A DNA stretch of 64,000 nt from Actimicrobium sp035984655 (GTDB lineage: Bacteria; Pseudomonadota; Gammaproteobacteria; Burkholderiales; Burkholderiaceae_D), in contig NZ_JAXCHT010000003.1 of NCBI RefSeq assembly GCF_035984655.1, positions 62,001 to 126,000 of the forward strand, in the 5' to 3' direction. Positions 52,909 to 62,270 of the stretch are shown in pieces (positions within the stretch are counted from its first letter, which is position 1; every line of letters begins with the position of its first letter). Made by a program: the position numbers and the translations under genes. Below the pieces are notes generated by a model, which worked only from the letters and a program-made list of their open reading frames with translations, ran no database searches and had not been told where the DNA came from.

Positions 52909-54141
52909 ATGGCAACTGCGGTACGCAAAACGATCAGCTCGACGGCGGTCAAGGAATCGATCTATGCCTGGGAAGGCAAGGATAAATCCGGCAAAACCGT
53001 GCGCGGCGAAATACGCGCCAACGGCGAAGCGATTGTCAACGCGACGTTGCGTCGGCAAGGTGTGATGATCACCAAGGTCAAGAAAAAGACTTTTCGCAGC
53101 GGCAAAAAAATTACCGACAAGGACATCTCGCTGTTTACCCGCCAGCTGGCCACCATGATGAAGGCCGGCGTACCGCTGCTGCAGTCGTTCGACATCGTCG
53201 CCAAGGGGCACGCCAATCCGTCCGTATCGAAGCTGATCATGGACATTCGCGGTGACGTCGAAACGGGTACCAGCCTGAACCAGGCGTTCCGCAAATTCCC
53301 GCTCTACTTCGACCCGCTGTTCTGCAATCTGGTCGGCGCCGGCGAACAGGCCGGGATTCTGGAAGACCTGCTGACCCGGCTCGCGATTTACAAGGAAAAG
53401 ACCATTGCCATCAAGGGCAAGATCAAGTCGGCCCTGTTCTATCCGATTTCGATTCTTGTGGTGGCCTTCGTGGTGACGGCCGTCATCATGATTTTCGTGG
53501 TGCCGGCGTTCAAGGATATTTTCAAGAGCTTCGGCGCCGACCTGCCGGCGCCGACCCTGGTCGTGATGGCCATCTCCGATTTCTTCGTCTCCTACTGGTA
53601 CGCGATCTTCGGCCTGCTGTTCGGCGGGCTGTACACCTTCTTTCAGGCGTGGCGGCGCTCGCTGAAGATCCAGCGCTTCATGGATCAGGCCCTGCTGCGC
53701 GCGCCGATCTTTGGCGCGGTGATTCGCAAGGCGACCATCGCACGCTGGACCCGCACGCTGGCAACGATGTTCGCCGCCGGTGTGCCACTGGTCGAGTCGC
53801 TCGACTCGGTCGGCGGCGCATCCGGTAATGCGGTCTATCTCGACGCCACCAAAAAGATCCAGAACGAAGTCAGCACCGGCACCAGCCTGACGGTGGCAAT
53901 GCAAAATGCCGGGGTGTTTCCGAACATGGTCACGCAAATGGTGTCGATCGGCGAGGAGTCCGGCGCGCTCGACCAGATGCTGGGCAAGGTCGCCGACTTT
54001 TACGAAGACGAGGTCGATGAAGCCGTCGCCTCGCTGTCGTCGCTGATGGAGCCGTTGATCATGGTGGTGCTGGGCGTGATCATTGGTGGCCTGGTGATCG
54101 CCATGTATCTGCCGATCTTCAAGCTGGGCGCGGTCGTTTGA
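52909..54141 (+). CDS. pilC: Type IV pilus inner-membrane platform protein PilC
   Basis: Encodes 410 residues with a ribosome site (CGGGAG) before the ATG. PilC is the inner-membrane platform that couples PilB and PilT to the pilus. Two T2SSF domains, each starting with a cytoplasmic FTRQLATMMKAGVPLLQSFD or WTRTLATMFAAGVPLVESLD block, flank membrane helices near 170-215 and 375-400. The order pilB-pilC-pilD is standard. Its stop shares a base with the pilD start. Confidence 0.97.
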   Translation: MATAVRKTISSTAVKESIYAWEGKDKSGKTVRGEIRANGEAIVNATLRRQGVMITKVKKKTFRSGKKITDKDISLFTRQLATMMKAGVPLLQSFDIVAKGHANPSVSKLIMDIRGDVETGTSLNQAFRKFPLYFDPLFCNLVGAGEQAGILEDLLTRLAIYKEKTIAIKGKIKSALFYPISILVVAFVVTAVIMIFVVPAFKDIFKSFGADLPAPTLVVMAISDFFVSYWYAIFGLLFGGLYTFFQAWRRSLKIQRFMDQALLRAPIFGAVIRKATIARWTRTLATMFAAGVPLVESLDSVGGASGNAVYLDATKKIQNEVSTGTSLTVAMQNAGVFPNMVTQMVSIGEESGALDQMLGKVADFYEDEVDEAVASLSSLMEPLIMVVLGVIIGGLVIAMYLPIFKLGAVV

Positions 54142-55007
54142 TGCAGGACTGGCTGTTCCTGTCACTGCCCGGCAATGCGCTGGGCAGTGCCTTCGCCGGC
54201 ATCATCGGACTACTGATTGGCAGCTTTTTGAACGTGGTGATTTATCGCGTGCCGAAAATGATGCAGCGTGAATCCGACAACTACGTCGCCGTGGAAAGTG
54301 GCAAACCGCTGCCGCATGACGATCGCTTCAACCTGATGGTGCCACGTTCGGCCTGTCCGAAGTGCGGGCATGCGATCAGCGCCATCGAGAACATCCCGGT
54401 ACTCAGTTACCTTGCGCTGCGCGGCAAGTGCCGTCAATGCAAGACGCCGATTTCGATCCGTTATCCGCTGGTCGAACTGTTCACCGGGCTGCTGTCGGCG
54501 GCGCTGGTCTGGCATTTTGGCGCCGGCCTCGCGGGCATGGCGACGCTGGTATTTGCCTGGCTGCTGATCGCGATGAGCTGCATCGACGCCGACACCCAGC
54601 TGCTGCCGGACGACCTGACCTATCCCTTGCTGTGGTGCGGCCTGCTGGTCAATCTGAACGCAACCTTCGTACCACTGGATGAGGCCGTGATCGGCGCTGC
54701 GCTCGGCTACGTGAGTTTGTGGACGATCTACTGGGCCTTCAAGCTCCTCACCGGCAAGGAAGGCATGGGCTACGGCGATTTCAAACTGCTTGCCGCCCTG
54801 GGCGCCTGGATGGGCTGGAAAATGCTGCCGGCAATCGTGCTGATGTCATCGGTCGTCGGCGCCGTGGTCGGCATTGCGCTGATCGTATTCAGCAAACGCG
54901 GGCGCGACAATCCCATTCCGTTCGGCCCCTACCTCGCTGCCGCCGGCATGATCAGCCTGCTGTTTGGCGACATGCTCACGCGCGGCTATCAACACCTGCT
55001 GTCGTGA
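54141..55007 (+). CDS. pilD: Prepilin peptidase/N-methyltransferase PilD
   Basis: Encodes 288 residues. It cleaves prepilin leaders and methylates the new N-terminus in the inner membrane. The zinc-binding cysteines are in CPKCGHAISAIENIP and GKCRQCKTPIS, the catalytic aspartates in SCIDADTQLLPDDLTYP and the GxGD motif GMGYGDFKLLAALGAW. About seven to eight membrane helices. The ATG overlaps the pilC stop (TGATG), and the coaE start overlaps its stop (GTGA). Confidence 0.97.
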   Translation: MQDWLFLSLPGNALGSAFAGIIGLLIGSFLNVVIYRVPKMMQRESDNYVAVESGKPLPHDDRFNLMVPRSACPKCGHAISAIENIPVLSYLALRGKCRQCKTPISIRYPLVELFTGLLSAALVWHFGAGLAGMATLVFAWLLIAMSCIDADTQLLPDDLTYPLLWCGLLVNLNATFVPLDEAVIGAALGYVSLWTIYWAFKLLTGKEGMGYGDFKLLAALGAWMGWKMLPAIVLMSSVVGAVVGIALIVFSKRGRDNPIPFGPYLAAAGMISLLFGDMLTRGYQHLLS

Positions 55008-55627
55008 GCGCCGGCGCGGCAACGGTGTTTTCGGTCGGATTGACCGGCGGGATCGGTAGCGGCAAGTCGACCGTCGCCAATCTGTTCGCATCCCGCGGCG
55101 CCGCGCTGATTGATACCGATGCCATTGCACACAGCCTGACGGCGCCGGGCGGCATTGCCCTGCCGCCCGTCGTGGCGCACTTCGGCAGCGCCTTTCTGAG
55201 TGCCGACGGCGCCATGAACCGGGCCATGATGCGCGAACACGTGTTCAACCATCCCGCCGAGAAAAAAATCCTGGAGCAGATCCTGCATCCGCTGATTCGC
55301 CAGGAAGTCGAGCGCGCGGCGCAACAGGCAGCCGGCCCCTATCTCCTCATTGCGGTGCCGCTGCTGGTTGAATCGGGACGCTGGCGGGATCGGGTGGGAC
55401 GCATTCTGGTGGTCGATTGTCCCGAACAACTGCAGATCGGGCGCGTTGTCGCACGCAACGGCATGACCGCTGCGCAGGTTCGCGCCATCATGGCGACGCA
55501 GGCGTCACGGGCCGAACGCCTGGCGGTTGCCGACGACGTGATTCGCAACGATGCCGAGCCCGACAGCCTGGTGGCACAAGTCGATCGCTTGCACGGCCTC
55601 TACTGCGCCTTGGCTGCAGCCGCCTGA
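55004..55627 (+). CDS. coaE: Dephospho-CoA kinase
   Basis: Encodes 207 residues from a GTG at 55004 overlapping the pilD stop. It adds the 3'-phosphate to dephospho-CoA, the last step of CoA synthesis. The P-loop is VGLTGGIGSGKSTVANLF and the domain follows with ALIDTDAIAHSLTAPGG and LLIAVPLLVESGRW. The pilD-coaE-zapD-yacG order is conserved in betaproteobacteria. A weak start with coupling to pilD suggests a low but steady translation rate. Confidence 0.96.
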   Translation: MSAGAATVFSVGLTGGIGSGKSTVANLFASRGAALIDTDAIAHSLTAPGGIALPPVVAHFGSAFLSADGAMNRAMMREHVFNHPAEKKILEQILHPLIRQEVERAAQQAAGPYLLIAVPLLVESGRWRDRVGRILVVDCPEQLQIGRVVARNGMTAAQVRAIMATQASRAERLAVADDVIRNDAEPDSLVAQVDRLHGLYCALAAAA

Positions 55628-55741
55628 TCCGGGCAAAACCGGCGCCAACCTGGATAAATTGATTCGCAGCATTTGTAATTTCGCGCTGCATCGTTCAGAA
55701 TCATGCCAGTATCGACAGCTCAACCTTTAAGGGACACCATT

Positions 55742-56497
55742 TTGATTGTCTACGAATACCCTTTCAACGAGCGTATTCGCACGTTGTTGCGGCTGGAAGA
55801 CCTGTACGAGAAATTTACCTTCTTTTTGCAGCAAGAACACCCGCTGCAGCACCACGTTGCACTATCGACTATCTTTGAAATGCTCGAAGTCGCCGGGCGT
55901 GCGGATCTCAAATCGGATCTGCTGCAAGAACTCGAACGTCAGAAACAGACCCTGCTTGGCTTCAAATCCAATCCGAATGTCGAACCCGAACGCCTTGACG
56001 CAGTGCTGGCCGAAGTCGATCGCGTCAGTGCGGCGCTGATCGCGGCGCAGGGCAAGACCGGCCAGAACGTGCGTGACAACGAATGGCTGATGAGCATTCG
56101 CGGCCGCACCATCATTCCGGGCGGGGCGTGCGAATTCGACCTGCCGTCCTATCATGCGTGGCAGCAGCGTCCGGCGCAAAAGCGCTACGACGATATCGCC
56201 AACTGGTTTGCGCCGATGGCGCCGCTGTTCGGCGCGATCAATATCGTGCTGCGGTTGTTGCGCGAATCGGGTCGGGCATCCAACGCCATTGCCCACGCAG
56301 GCAGCTACCAGCAGATGTTGCAGGGCAAGGTGTACCAGATGTTGCGACTGACGATCGACAAGTCACTCGGCGCGATTCCCGAAATCTCGGCCAACAAGTA
56401 CATGCTGTGGATCCGTTTCACGTCCCAGGATGGCGACATGAAACCGAAGCCGAACGAAGCCGATGTACCGTTCGAACTCACTCTTTGTAATTTTTAG
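55742..56497 (+). CDS. zapD: Cell division protein ZapD
   Basis: Encodes 251 residues from a TTG at 55742. AAGGGA lies seven bases upstream and the product then begins LIVYEYPFNERIRTLLRLED, matching the known ZapD start; the ATG at 55703 would add 13 residues with no ribosome site. ZapD bundles FtsZ filaments at the septum. Other family blocks are LSTIFEMLEVAGRADLKSD and MSIRGRTIIPGGACEFDLP. Length is close to the E. coli protein (247). Confidence 0.93.
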   Translation: MIVYEYPFNERIRTLLRLEDLYEKFTFFLQQEHPLQHHVALSTIFEMLEVAGRADLKSDLLQELERQKQTLLGFKSNPNVEPERLDAVLAEVDRVSAALIAAQGKTGQNVRDNEWLMSIRGRTIIPGGACEFDLPSYHAWQQRPAQKRYDDIANWFAPMAPLFGAINIVLRLLRESGRASNAIAHAGSYQQMLQGKVYQMLRLTIDKSLGAIPEISANKYMLWIRFTSQDGDMKPKPNEADVPFELTLCNF

Positions 56498-56511
56498 GCG
56501 ACCCTCAACAC

Positions 56512-56703
56512 ATGGCAACTATCGTCGATTGCCCGACCTGCGGCGCCAAAGTCGAATGGTCGGAAAAAAACAGATACCGCCCGTTTTGTTCGGAGCGTTG
56601 CAAGCAGATTGATCTGGGCGCCTGGGCAGAAGAAAAATACACCATCCCGGTGGTGCCCAAGCTCGACGAACTCGACGAAGACGAGTCCGAACCGCCGCGC
56701 TAA
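56512..56703 (+). CDS. yacG: Zinc-binding DNA gyrase inhibitor YacG
   Basis: Encodes 63 residues. One zinc finger of the treble-clef type is formed by CPTCGAKVEW and FCSERCKQIDLGAW, with a disordered acidic tail (KLDELDEDESEPPR). YacG binds the C-terminal part of GyrB in E. coli. It follows zapD by 14 bases and ends 12 bases before the convergent mutT stop. Confidence 0.95.
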   Translation: MATIVDCPTCGAKVEWSEKNRYRPFCSERCKQIDLGAWAEEKYTIPVVPKLDELDEDESEPPR

Positions 56704-56715
56704 CCTGGCACGCGG

Positions 56716-57117
56716 TCAGGCAAACCGGATCCGGTCCAGCCATTCAATCAACGGAATCGTCGCCGGCAGCAGTGGACTGACGTCGACACTGCCCTGCCAC
56801 GCAAACGCCTGTCCTTCCAGGCTCTGTGGCTCGCCACGCCAATCCCGGCTGATGTAGAAGTGCAGGCGCACATGGGCGTGTTCGTAGACATGCTCGACGC
56901 CGCACCACGGCTCGGCCGTGCGCACCTCGATGCCAAGTTCTTCGACGAATTCCCGTTGCAACGCAGCCAGGATGGTTTCGCCAGCTTCGACCTTCCCGCC
57001 CGGGAATTCCCAGTATCCCGCATAGGGTTTGCCATCGGGCCGCTGGCCCAGCAGCACATCGCCGTTGGGCCGCATCAGGATGCCCACGGCGACGTCGATC
57101 GGGCCGGGCTCGGTCAT
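56716..57117 (-). CDS. mutT: MutT-type Nudix hydrolase (8-oxo-dGTP diphosphatase family)
   Basis: Encodes 133 residues. The Nudix box lies at about 40-62 (GGKVEAGETILAALQREFVE then ELGI), preceded by KPYAGYWEFPG, the pattern of MutT proteins that remove mutagenic 8-oxo-dGTP. The C-terminal block FAWQGSVDVSPLLPAT is MutT-like. A general Nudix hydrolase is the alternative. The ATG overlaps the DUF815 gene stop (ATGA), so it is probably the last gene of an argJ-DUF815-mutT unit. Confidence 0.9.
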   Translation of the reverse strand: MTEPGPIDVAVGILMRPNGDVLLGQRPDGKPYAGYWEFPGGKVEAGETILAALQREFVEELGIEVRTAEPWCGVEHVYEHAHVRLHFYISRDWRGEPQSLEGQAFAWQGSVDVSPLLPATIPLIEWLDRIRFA

Positions 57118-57977
57118 GCCCTGCCCACGTGGTCACGGGCGAACTGCCACGCCACCCGGCCCGAGCGCGAGCCGCGCTGCAGGGCCCAGCGCAGGGCCTC
57201 GGCGCGGGCGGCCTCGATCTGCTGCGGGGTGCAACCGTAGTGCCCCAGCCAGTGCGCTGCAATAGTCAGGTAATCATCCTGATGAAATGGATAAAACGAC
57301 ACCCACAGCCCGAAACGCTCCGACAACGAAATCTTTTCTTCGACTGTCTCGCCCGGATGCAGGTCGCCGTTGTCGTCGTGCGAATAGGTGGCATTGTCAG
57401 CCATCCGCTCCGGCATCAAATGACGCCGGTTCGAAGTCGCATAAATCAACACGTTGTCGGATTGTGCGGCGACGCTGCCGTCGAGCGCGACTTTCAGCGC
57501 CTTGTAGCCGCGCTCGCCTTCTTCAAACGACAGGTCGTCGCAAAACACGATAAAGCGTTCCGGCCGTCCGGCGACCAGATCGACGATATCGGCCAAATCG
57601 ACCAGGTCATCCTTGTCGACCTCGATCAGGCGCAAACCCTGCGCCGCGAACAGGTTCAGGCAAGCCTTGATCAGCGATGACTTACCGGTTCCGCGCGCGC
57701 CGGTCAGCAAGACGTTATTGGCGGGCAGGCCGCGCACGAACTGCGCCGTGTTCTGCGTGATCTGCTGCTTCTGCGGCGCGATCTGATGCAAGTCCGACAA
57801 GCCGATGGCAGCGACCTGGCGCACCGCCTGCAGCGTGCCGACCTCACCGCGCTTGCGCCAGCGGAACGCGATGCCGGCATCCCAGTCGATCGGCGCCGGC
57901 GCCGGCGGAAGAATGGCTTCGAGCCGCGTCATCAGCTGCTCGGCGCGGAGCAGGAACTGATCCAGAGGGGTCGTCAT
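57114..57977 (-). CDS. DUF815 AAA+-like ATPase
   Basis: Encodes 287 residues. P-loop VLLTGARGTGKSSLIKACL is near residue 96, with Walker B-like FIVFCDDLSFEEGERGYKAL and a sensor-like LIYATSNRRHLMPE; the ASPECT AAA+ fold is therefore likely. DUF815 proteins are widely found beside argJ and mutT in betaproteobacteria; no function is established. It is coupled to mutT by a 4-base overlap and follows argJ by 10 bases. Confidence 0.88.
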   Translation of the reverse strand: MTTPLDQFLLRAEQLMTRLEAILPPAPAPIDWDAGIAFRWRKRGEVGTLQAVRQVAAIGLSDLHQIAPQKQQITQNTAQFVRGLPANNVLLTGARGTGKSSLIKACLNLFAAQGLRLIEVDKDDLVDLADIVDLVAGRPERFIVFCDDLSFEEGERGYKALKVALDGSVAAQSDNVLIYATSNRRHLMPERMADNATYSHDDNGDLHPGETVEEKISLSERFGLWVSFYPFHQDDYLTIAAHWLGHYGCTPQQIEAARAEALRWALQRGSRSGRVAWQFARDHVGRA

Positions 57978-57987
57978 CGGAACAAAC

Positions 57988-59226
57988 TCACGAACGGTAG
58001 TCGGCGTTGATCGTCACATACTCGTGCGACAGATCGCAGGTCCAGATGGTCGCGCTGGCATCTCCGCGCGCCAGCGTCACGCGCACCGTGATTTCGCTTT
58101 GACGCATGACGCGCTGGCCATCGGCCTCCTGATACGCCGGGTTGCGGCCGCCATTGCGGGCGACGTGCACATCGTCAAGGTACAGGTTGAGCTTGCTGAC
58201 ATCCAGATCGTCGACGCCGGCATACCCGATTGCCGCCAGAATCCGGCCCAGATTCGGGTCGGACGCAAAAAATGCCGTTTTCACCAGTGGCGAATGCCCG
58301 ATCGAATACGCGATCTTGCGACATTCTTCGACGCTGGCACCCTCCTCGACCGTGATGGTGATGAATTTGGTAGCGCCTTCGCCGTCGCGCACAATCATCT
58401 GCGCCAGTTCGCGCGCAATATCAGTGACGGCCGCGGCCAGCGCGGTGTATTCGGGCGAGTCGATCTCCAGCACCTGCAGTCGTGCGGCGCCGGTGGCGAT
58501 GAGCATGAACGAGTCATTGGTGGAGGTATCGCCATCGATGGTGATGCAATTGAACGATTGGTCCGCCGCTTCCTTGACCAGATGTTCGAGCACGGTTTGC
58601 GATACGCCCGCATCGGTGGCCAGAAAGCCGAGCATGGTTGCCATGTTCGGCTTGATCATCCCGGCACCCTTGCTGATACCGGTCAGCGTAATGGTTTCAC
58701 CGTTGATCGACACCGTGCGCGAGGCCGCTTTCGGCTGGGTGTCGGTGGTCATGATGGTCTCCGCCGCGCTGTACCAGTTGTCGGCACGCAGGTTGGCCAG
58801 CGCCGGCGCCAGACCGGCCGTGACACGTTCGACCGGCAGCGGCTCCAGAATCACGCCGGTAGAGAATGGCAGCACCTGCGAGACATCGCATTCCAGCAGA
58901 TCCGCCAGCGCACTGCAGACGGCATTGGCGGCGCTGAGGCCCTGCTCGCCGGTACCCGCGTTGGCATTGCCGGTATTGATGACCAGCGCACGGATCGGCG
59001 CATCGGACAGGCGCAACCCTTCCAGATGGGCCTTGCAAACCTGCACGGGTGCGGCGCAAAACCGGTTGGTGGTGAACACGCCGGCGACAGTCGCCGTCGG
59101 CGCGAGCTTCATCACGAGCACATCCTTGCGATTGGGTTTGCGCACCCCCGCTTCAGCGTAGCCCAGTTCGATACCGGCGACAGGTTTCAGGTTTGCAGCG
59201 ACAGGGAGCGGAGAATTGACGGCCAT
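57988..59226 (-). CDS. argJ: Bifunctional glutamate N-acetyltransferase/amino-acid acetyltransferase
   Basis: Encodes 412 residues. ArgJ recycles the acetyl group of N-acetylornithine to glutamate and, in bifunctional forms, makes N-acetylglutamate from acetyl-CoA. The precursor cleaves itself before a catalytic threonine in KGAGMIKPNMATMLGFLATD near residue 195, producing two subunits; that motif is intact. Other family blocks: VFTTNRFCAAPVQVCK, VINTGNANAGTGEQGL and ITIDGDTSTNDSF. It follows secA, with a terminator between them, and starts the argJ-DUF815-mutT set. Confidence 0.96.
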   Translation of the reverse strand: MAVNSPLPVAANLKPVAGIELGYAEAGVRKPNRKDVLVMKLAPTATVAGVFTTNRFCAAPVQVCKAHLEGLRLSDAPIRALVINTGNANAGTGEQGLSAANAVCSALADLLECDVSQVLPFSTGVILEPLPVERVTAGLAPALANLRADNWYSAAETIMTTDTQPKAASRTVSINGETITLTGISKGAGMIKPNMATMLGFLATDAGVSQTVLEHLVKEAADQSFNCITIDGDTSTNDSFMLIATGAARLQVLEIDSPEYTALAAAVTDIARELAQMIVRDGEGATKFITITVEEGASVEECRKIAYSIGHSPLVKTAFFASDPNLGRILAAIGYAGVDDLDVSKLNLYLDDVHVARNGGRNPAYQEADGQRVMRQSEITVRVTLARGDASATIWTCDLSHEYVTINADYRS

Positions 59227-59308
59227 GGAGGGACTCGGTGAGGGGTTGAGCGAAAGGCAGTCGATATTGTAAACGCTGCCCTGCGCGACAGGACCGGATT
59301 GACGACGT

Positions 59309-59333
59309 AAAAAAAGGCGGAAAAAATTCCGCC
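59309..59333 (-). terminator. Intrinsic terminator after secA
   Basis: On the minus strand GGCGGAA (59327-59333) pairs with TTCCGCC (59316-59322) around a TTTT loop, followed by seven T residues, 25 bases beyond the secA stop. Confidence 0.9.
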
Positions 59334-59357
59334 TTCTTGCTGTGCATTACCGTTGTG

Positions 59358-62114
59358 TTACGCCAGCTTGCCGTGGCACTGCTTGTACTTCTTGCCGCTA
59401 CCGCAAGGACAGAGATCGTTACGGCCGATCTTCATCCCGGCAAAGGCAGGCTCGGACTTGTCGGCATCCGGATTGACGGTCGGCGCGAGCAATTCTTCGG
59501 GCGCCATCGCGGCGTCGAAATCAGCATGCTGGTAACTGACATTCTCGACATGCGACTGGGCCAGCAATTCCTCGGCCGCATCGATTTCCTCGCGCGACTG
59601 GATGCGCACCGTCATGACGGTTTTGACAACGTCGTTCTTGATCATGTCCAGCATCGCACCGAACAATTCGAACGCCTCGCGCTTGTATTCCTGTTTCGGA
59701 TTCTTTTGCGCATAACCGCGCAGGTGGATACCCTGGCGCAGATGATCCAGCGCGGCCAGGTGTTCGCGCCAATGCGTGTCGACGCTCTGCAGCATCACGC
59801 TGCGTTCGAATCCGCCAAACGACTCCTTGCCGACGATCTCGACCTTGGCATTGTAGGACGCATCCGCAGCTGCCAGCACGCGGTCGAGCAATTCCTCGTC
59901 CGTGATGTTGGGGCTGGTTTCGAGCGCATTGGCCAGCGAAACATCAAGCTGCCATTCGTTGGCCAGCACGTTGTCCAGCGCCTTGATATCCCACTGCTCT
60001 TCCAGCGATTCGGCCGGCACGTATTCGCGCAACAGATCGTTGAACACGCCATGCCGCAGCGACGCGATCAGCTCCGAGACGTCCTGCGATTCGAGCAATT
60101 CATTGCGCTGGGTGTAAATGACCTTGCGCTGGTCGTTGGCGACATCATCGTATTCCAGCAATTGTTTGCGGATGTCGAAGTTGCGCGCTTCAACCTTGCG
60201 CTGGGCCGACTCGATCGAGCGCGACACGATGCCCGCCTCGATCGGTTCACCTTCAGGCATCTTGAGACGATCCATGATCGCACGCACACGGTCGCCGGCA
60301 AAAATGCGCAGCAGTGCATCGTCGAGCGACAGGTAGAAACGCGACGAACCCGGATCGCCCTGACGCGCCGAACGGCCGCGCAACTGGTTGTCGACCCGGC
60401 GCGATTCGTGCCGTTCAGTCCCGATGATGTGGAGGCCGCCGGCCTTGACCACGTGGTCATGCAGTGACTGCCATTCATCGTGCAGCTTCTGGATGCGGGC
60501 CTGCTTGTCGGCGATGCCGTCGTCGGCTTCGATATGCTGGGCCTGCTTCTCGACATTCCCGCCCAACACGATGTCGGTCCCGCGACCGGCCATGTTGGTG
60601 GCGATGGTGATGGCTTTCGGACGGCCCGCCTGCGCAATGATCTCGGCTTCACGCGCATGCTGCTTGGCGTTGAGCACGTTGTGCGGCAGCTTGGCCTTGG
60701 TCAGGATGCCCGACAGCAGTTCGGAATTCTCGATCGAGGTGGTGCCGACCAGCACCGGTTGACCGCGTTCGTAGCAATCCTGGATATCGACCAGCATCGC
60801 CTTGTATTTTTCTTCGTTGGTCTTGTAGACCTGGTCCTGCCGGTCCTTGCGCTGGTTCGGGCGATTCTGCGGAATGACGACGGTTTCGAGGCCGTAGATT
60901 TCCTGGAATTCGTACGCTTCGGTATCGGCCGTGCCGGTCATGCCGGACAGCTTGGCGTACATGCGGAAGAAATTCTGGAACGTGATCGACGCCAGCGTCT
61001 GGTTCTCGTTCTGGATCTTGACGTGCTCCTTGGCCTCGACCGCTTGGTGCAGGCCGTCGGACCAGCGCCGGCCGGTCATCAGACGTCCGGTGAATTCGTC
61101 GACGATGACGACTTCATCGTCCTGCACCACGTAGTGCTGGTCCTTGAAATACAGCGTGTGCGCGCGCAGCGCGGCATACAGATGATGAATCAGGGTGATG
61201 TTGGCGGCGTCGTACAACGAGGCCCCCTCCGCCAGCAGGCCGAAGCGGGTCAGGATCTGTTCGGCTTTCTCGTGACCGGCTTCGGTCAGCAGCACCTGAT
61301 GGGCTTTTTCGTCGCGGGTGTAGTCGCCAGGGACTTCGACCGCGCCTTTTCCATCCGGCGTTTCTTCACCGATTTGCAGTGTCAGCAATGGCGGCAGTTC
61401 ATTGATCTTGTGGTACAGCTCGGTGTGGTTTTCGGCTTGTCCGGAGATGATCAGCGGCGTGCGCGCCTCATCGATGAGGATCGAATCGACTTCATCGACG
61501 ATCGCAAAATTGAGCCCGCGCTGCACCCGATCGGCCATATCGAAGACCATGTTGTCGCGCAGGTAGTCGAAACCGAACTCGTTGTTGGTGCCGTAGGTGA
61601 TATCGGCGGCGTAGGCGGCCTGCTTGGTATCGTGTTCCATCTGCGACAGGTTCACGCCGGTGGTCATGCCGAGCCAGCCGTACAGGCGTCCCATCCAGTC
61701 GGCATCGCGCTGCGCCAGATAATCGTTGACCGTCACGACATGCACGCCCTTGCCGGCCAGCGCATTCAAGTAGGCCGGCAACGTCGCCATCAGGGTTTTT
61801 CCCTCGCCGGTGCCCATCTCGGCGATTTTGCCGAAATGAAGCACCATGCCGCCAATCAGCTGTACGTCGAAATGGCGCATCTTCAGCACCCGCCGACTGG
61901 CTTCGCGACAGACCGCAAACGCCTCGGGCAACAACGCGTCGAGCGTCTCGCCATTGGCAATGCGCGCCTTGAATGCCGGCGTCTTTGCCTGCAACTCGGC
62001 ATCGGACAGCTTTTCAATCGACGGTTCCAGCGCGTTGATCTCGCGGACCGTTTTTTGGTATTGCTTGAGCAGGCGCTGGTTGCGGCTACCGAAAATCTGA
62101 GTCAGTAATGACAT
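59358..62114 (-). CDS. secA: Preprotein translocase ATPase SecA
   Basis: Encodes 918 residues. SecA drives secretory proteins through SecYEG. The DEAD motor is shown by Walker A GEMGTGEGKTLMATL-like MGTGEGKTLMATLPAYL near residue 101, Walker B VDEVDSILIDEARTPLI and the second RecA domain IATNMAGRGTDIVLGGN. The C-terminal tail carries the zinc motif NDLCPCGSGKKYKQCHG that binds SecB and phospholipids. Length is typical for betaproteobacteria. It follows the M23 peptidase gene by 156 bases. Confidence 0.98.
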   Translation of the reverse strand: MSLLTQIFGSRNQRLLKQYQKTVREINALEPSIEKLSDAELQAKTPAFKARIANGETLDALLPEAFAVCREASRRVLKMRHFDVQLIGGMVLHFGKIAEMGTGEGKTLMATLPAYLNALAGKGVHVVTVNDYLAQRDADWMGRLYGWLGMTTGVNLSQMEHDTKQAAYAADITYGTNNEFGFDYLRDNMVFDMADRVQRGLNFAIVDEVDSILIDEARTPLIISGQAENHTELYHKINELPPLLTLQIGEETPDGKGAVEVPGDYTRDEKAHQVLLTEAGHEKAEQILTRFGLLAEGASLYDAANITLIHHLYAALRAHTLYFKDQHYVVQDDEVVIVDEFTGRLMTGRRWSDGLHQAVEAKEHVKIQNENQTLASITFQNFFRMYAKLSGMTGTADTEAYEFQEIYGLETVVIPQNRPNQRKDRQDQVYKTNEEKYKAMLVDIQDCYERGQPVLVGTTSIENSELLSGILTKAKLPHNVLNAKQHAREAEIIAQAGRPKAITIATNMAGRGTDIVLGGNVEKQAQHIEADDGIADKQARIQKLHDEWQSLHDHVVKAGGLHIIGTERHESRRVDNQLRGRSARQGDPGSSRFYLSLDDALLRIFAGDRVRAIMDRLKMPEGEPIEAGIVSRSIESAQRKVEARNFDIRKQLLEYDDVANDQRKVIYTQRNELLESQDVSELIASLRHGVFNDLLREYVPAESLEEQWDIKALDNVLANEWQLDVSLANALETSPNITDEELLDRVLAAADASYNAKVEIVGKESFGGFERSVMLQSVDTHWREHLAALDHLRQGIHLRGYAQKNPKQEYKREAFELFGAMLDMIKNDVVKTVMTVRIQSREEIDAAEELLAQSHVENVSYQHADFDAAMAPEELLAPTVNPDADKSEPAFAGMKIGRNDLCPCGSGKKYKQCHGKLA

Positions 62115-62270
62115 GCTTGGATTCTAAAAAAAGCGCCGTCAAACACGCCAGCGCAGGGCAACACCCGGCGCAAGCGGAACGGACAAGGGCTAAAAGAGAC
62201 GGAGTTTATCATGCGACCCCTGCCAAGTTGGGGTAACCGCCCGGTAAACAATAGCCATCTGCCAAGTGGA

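Noticed and set aside
51922..54165. 747-codon minus-strand ORF opposite pilB and pilC
   Set aside because: It spans two well-supported genes on the other strand and has shadow composition.
60480..62108. 542-codon plus-strand ORF opposite secA
   Set aside because: Mirror of secA with no independent evidence.
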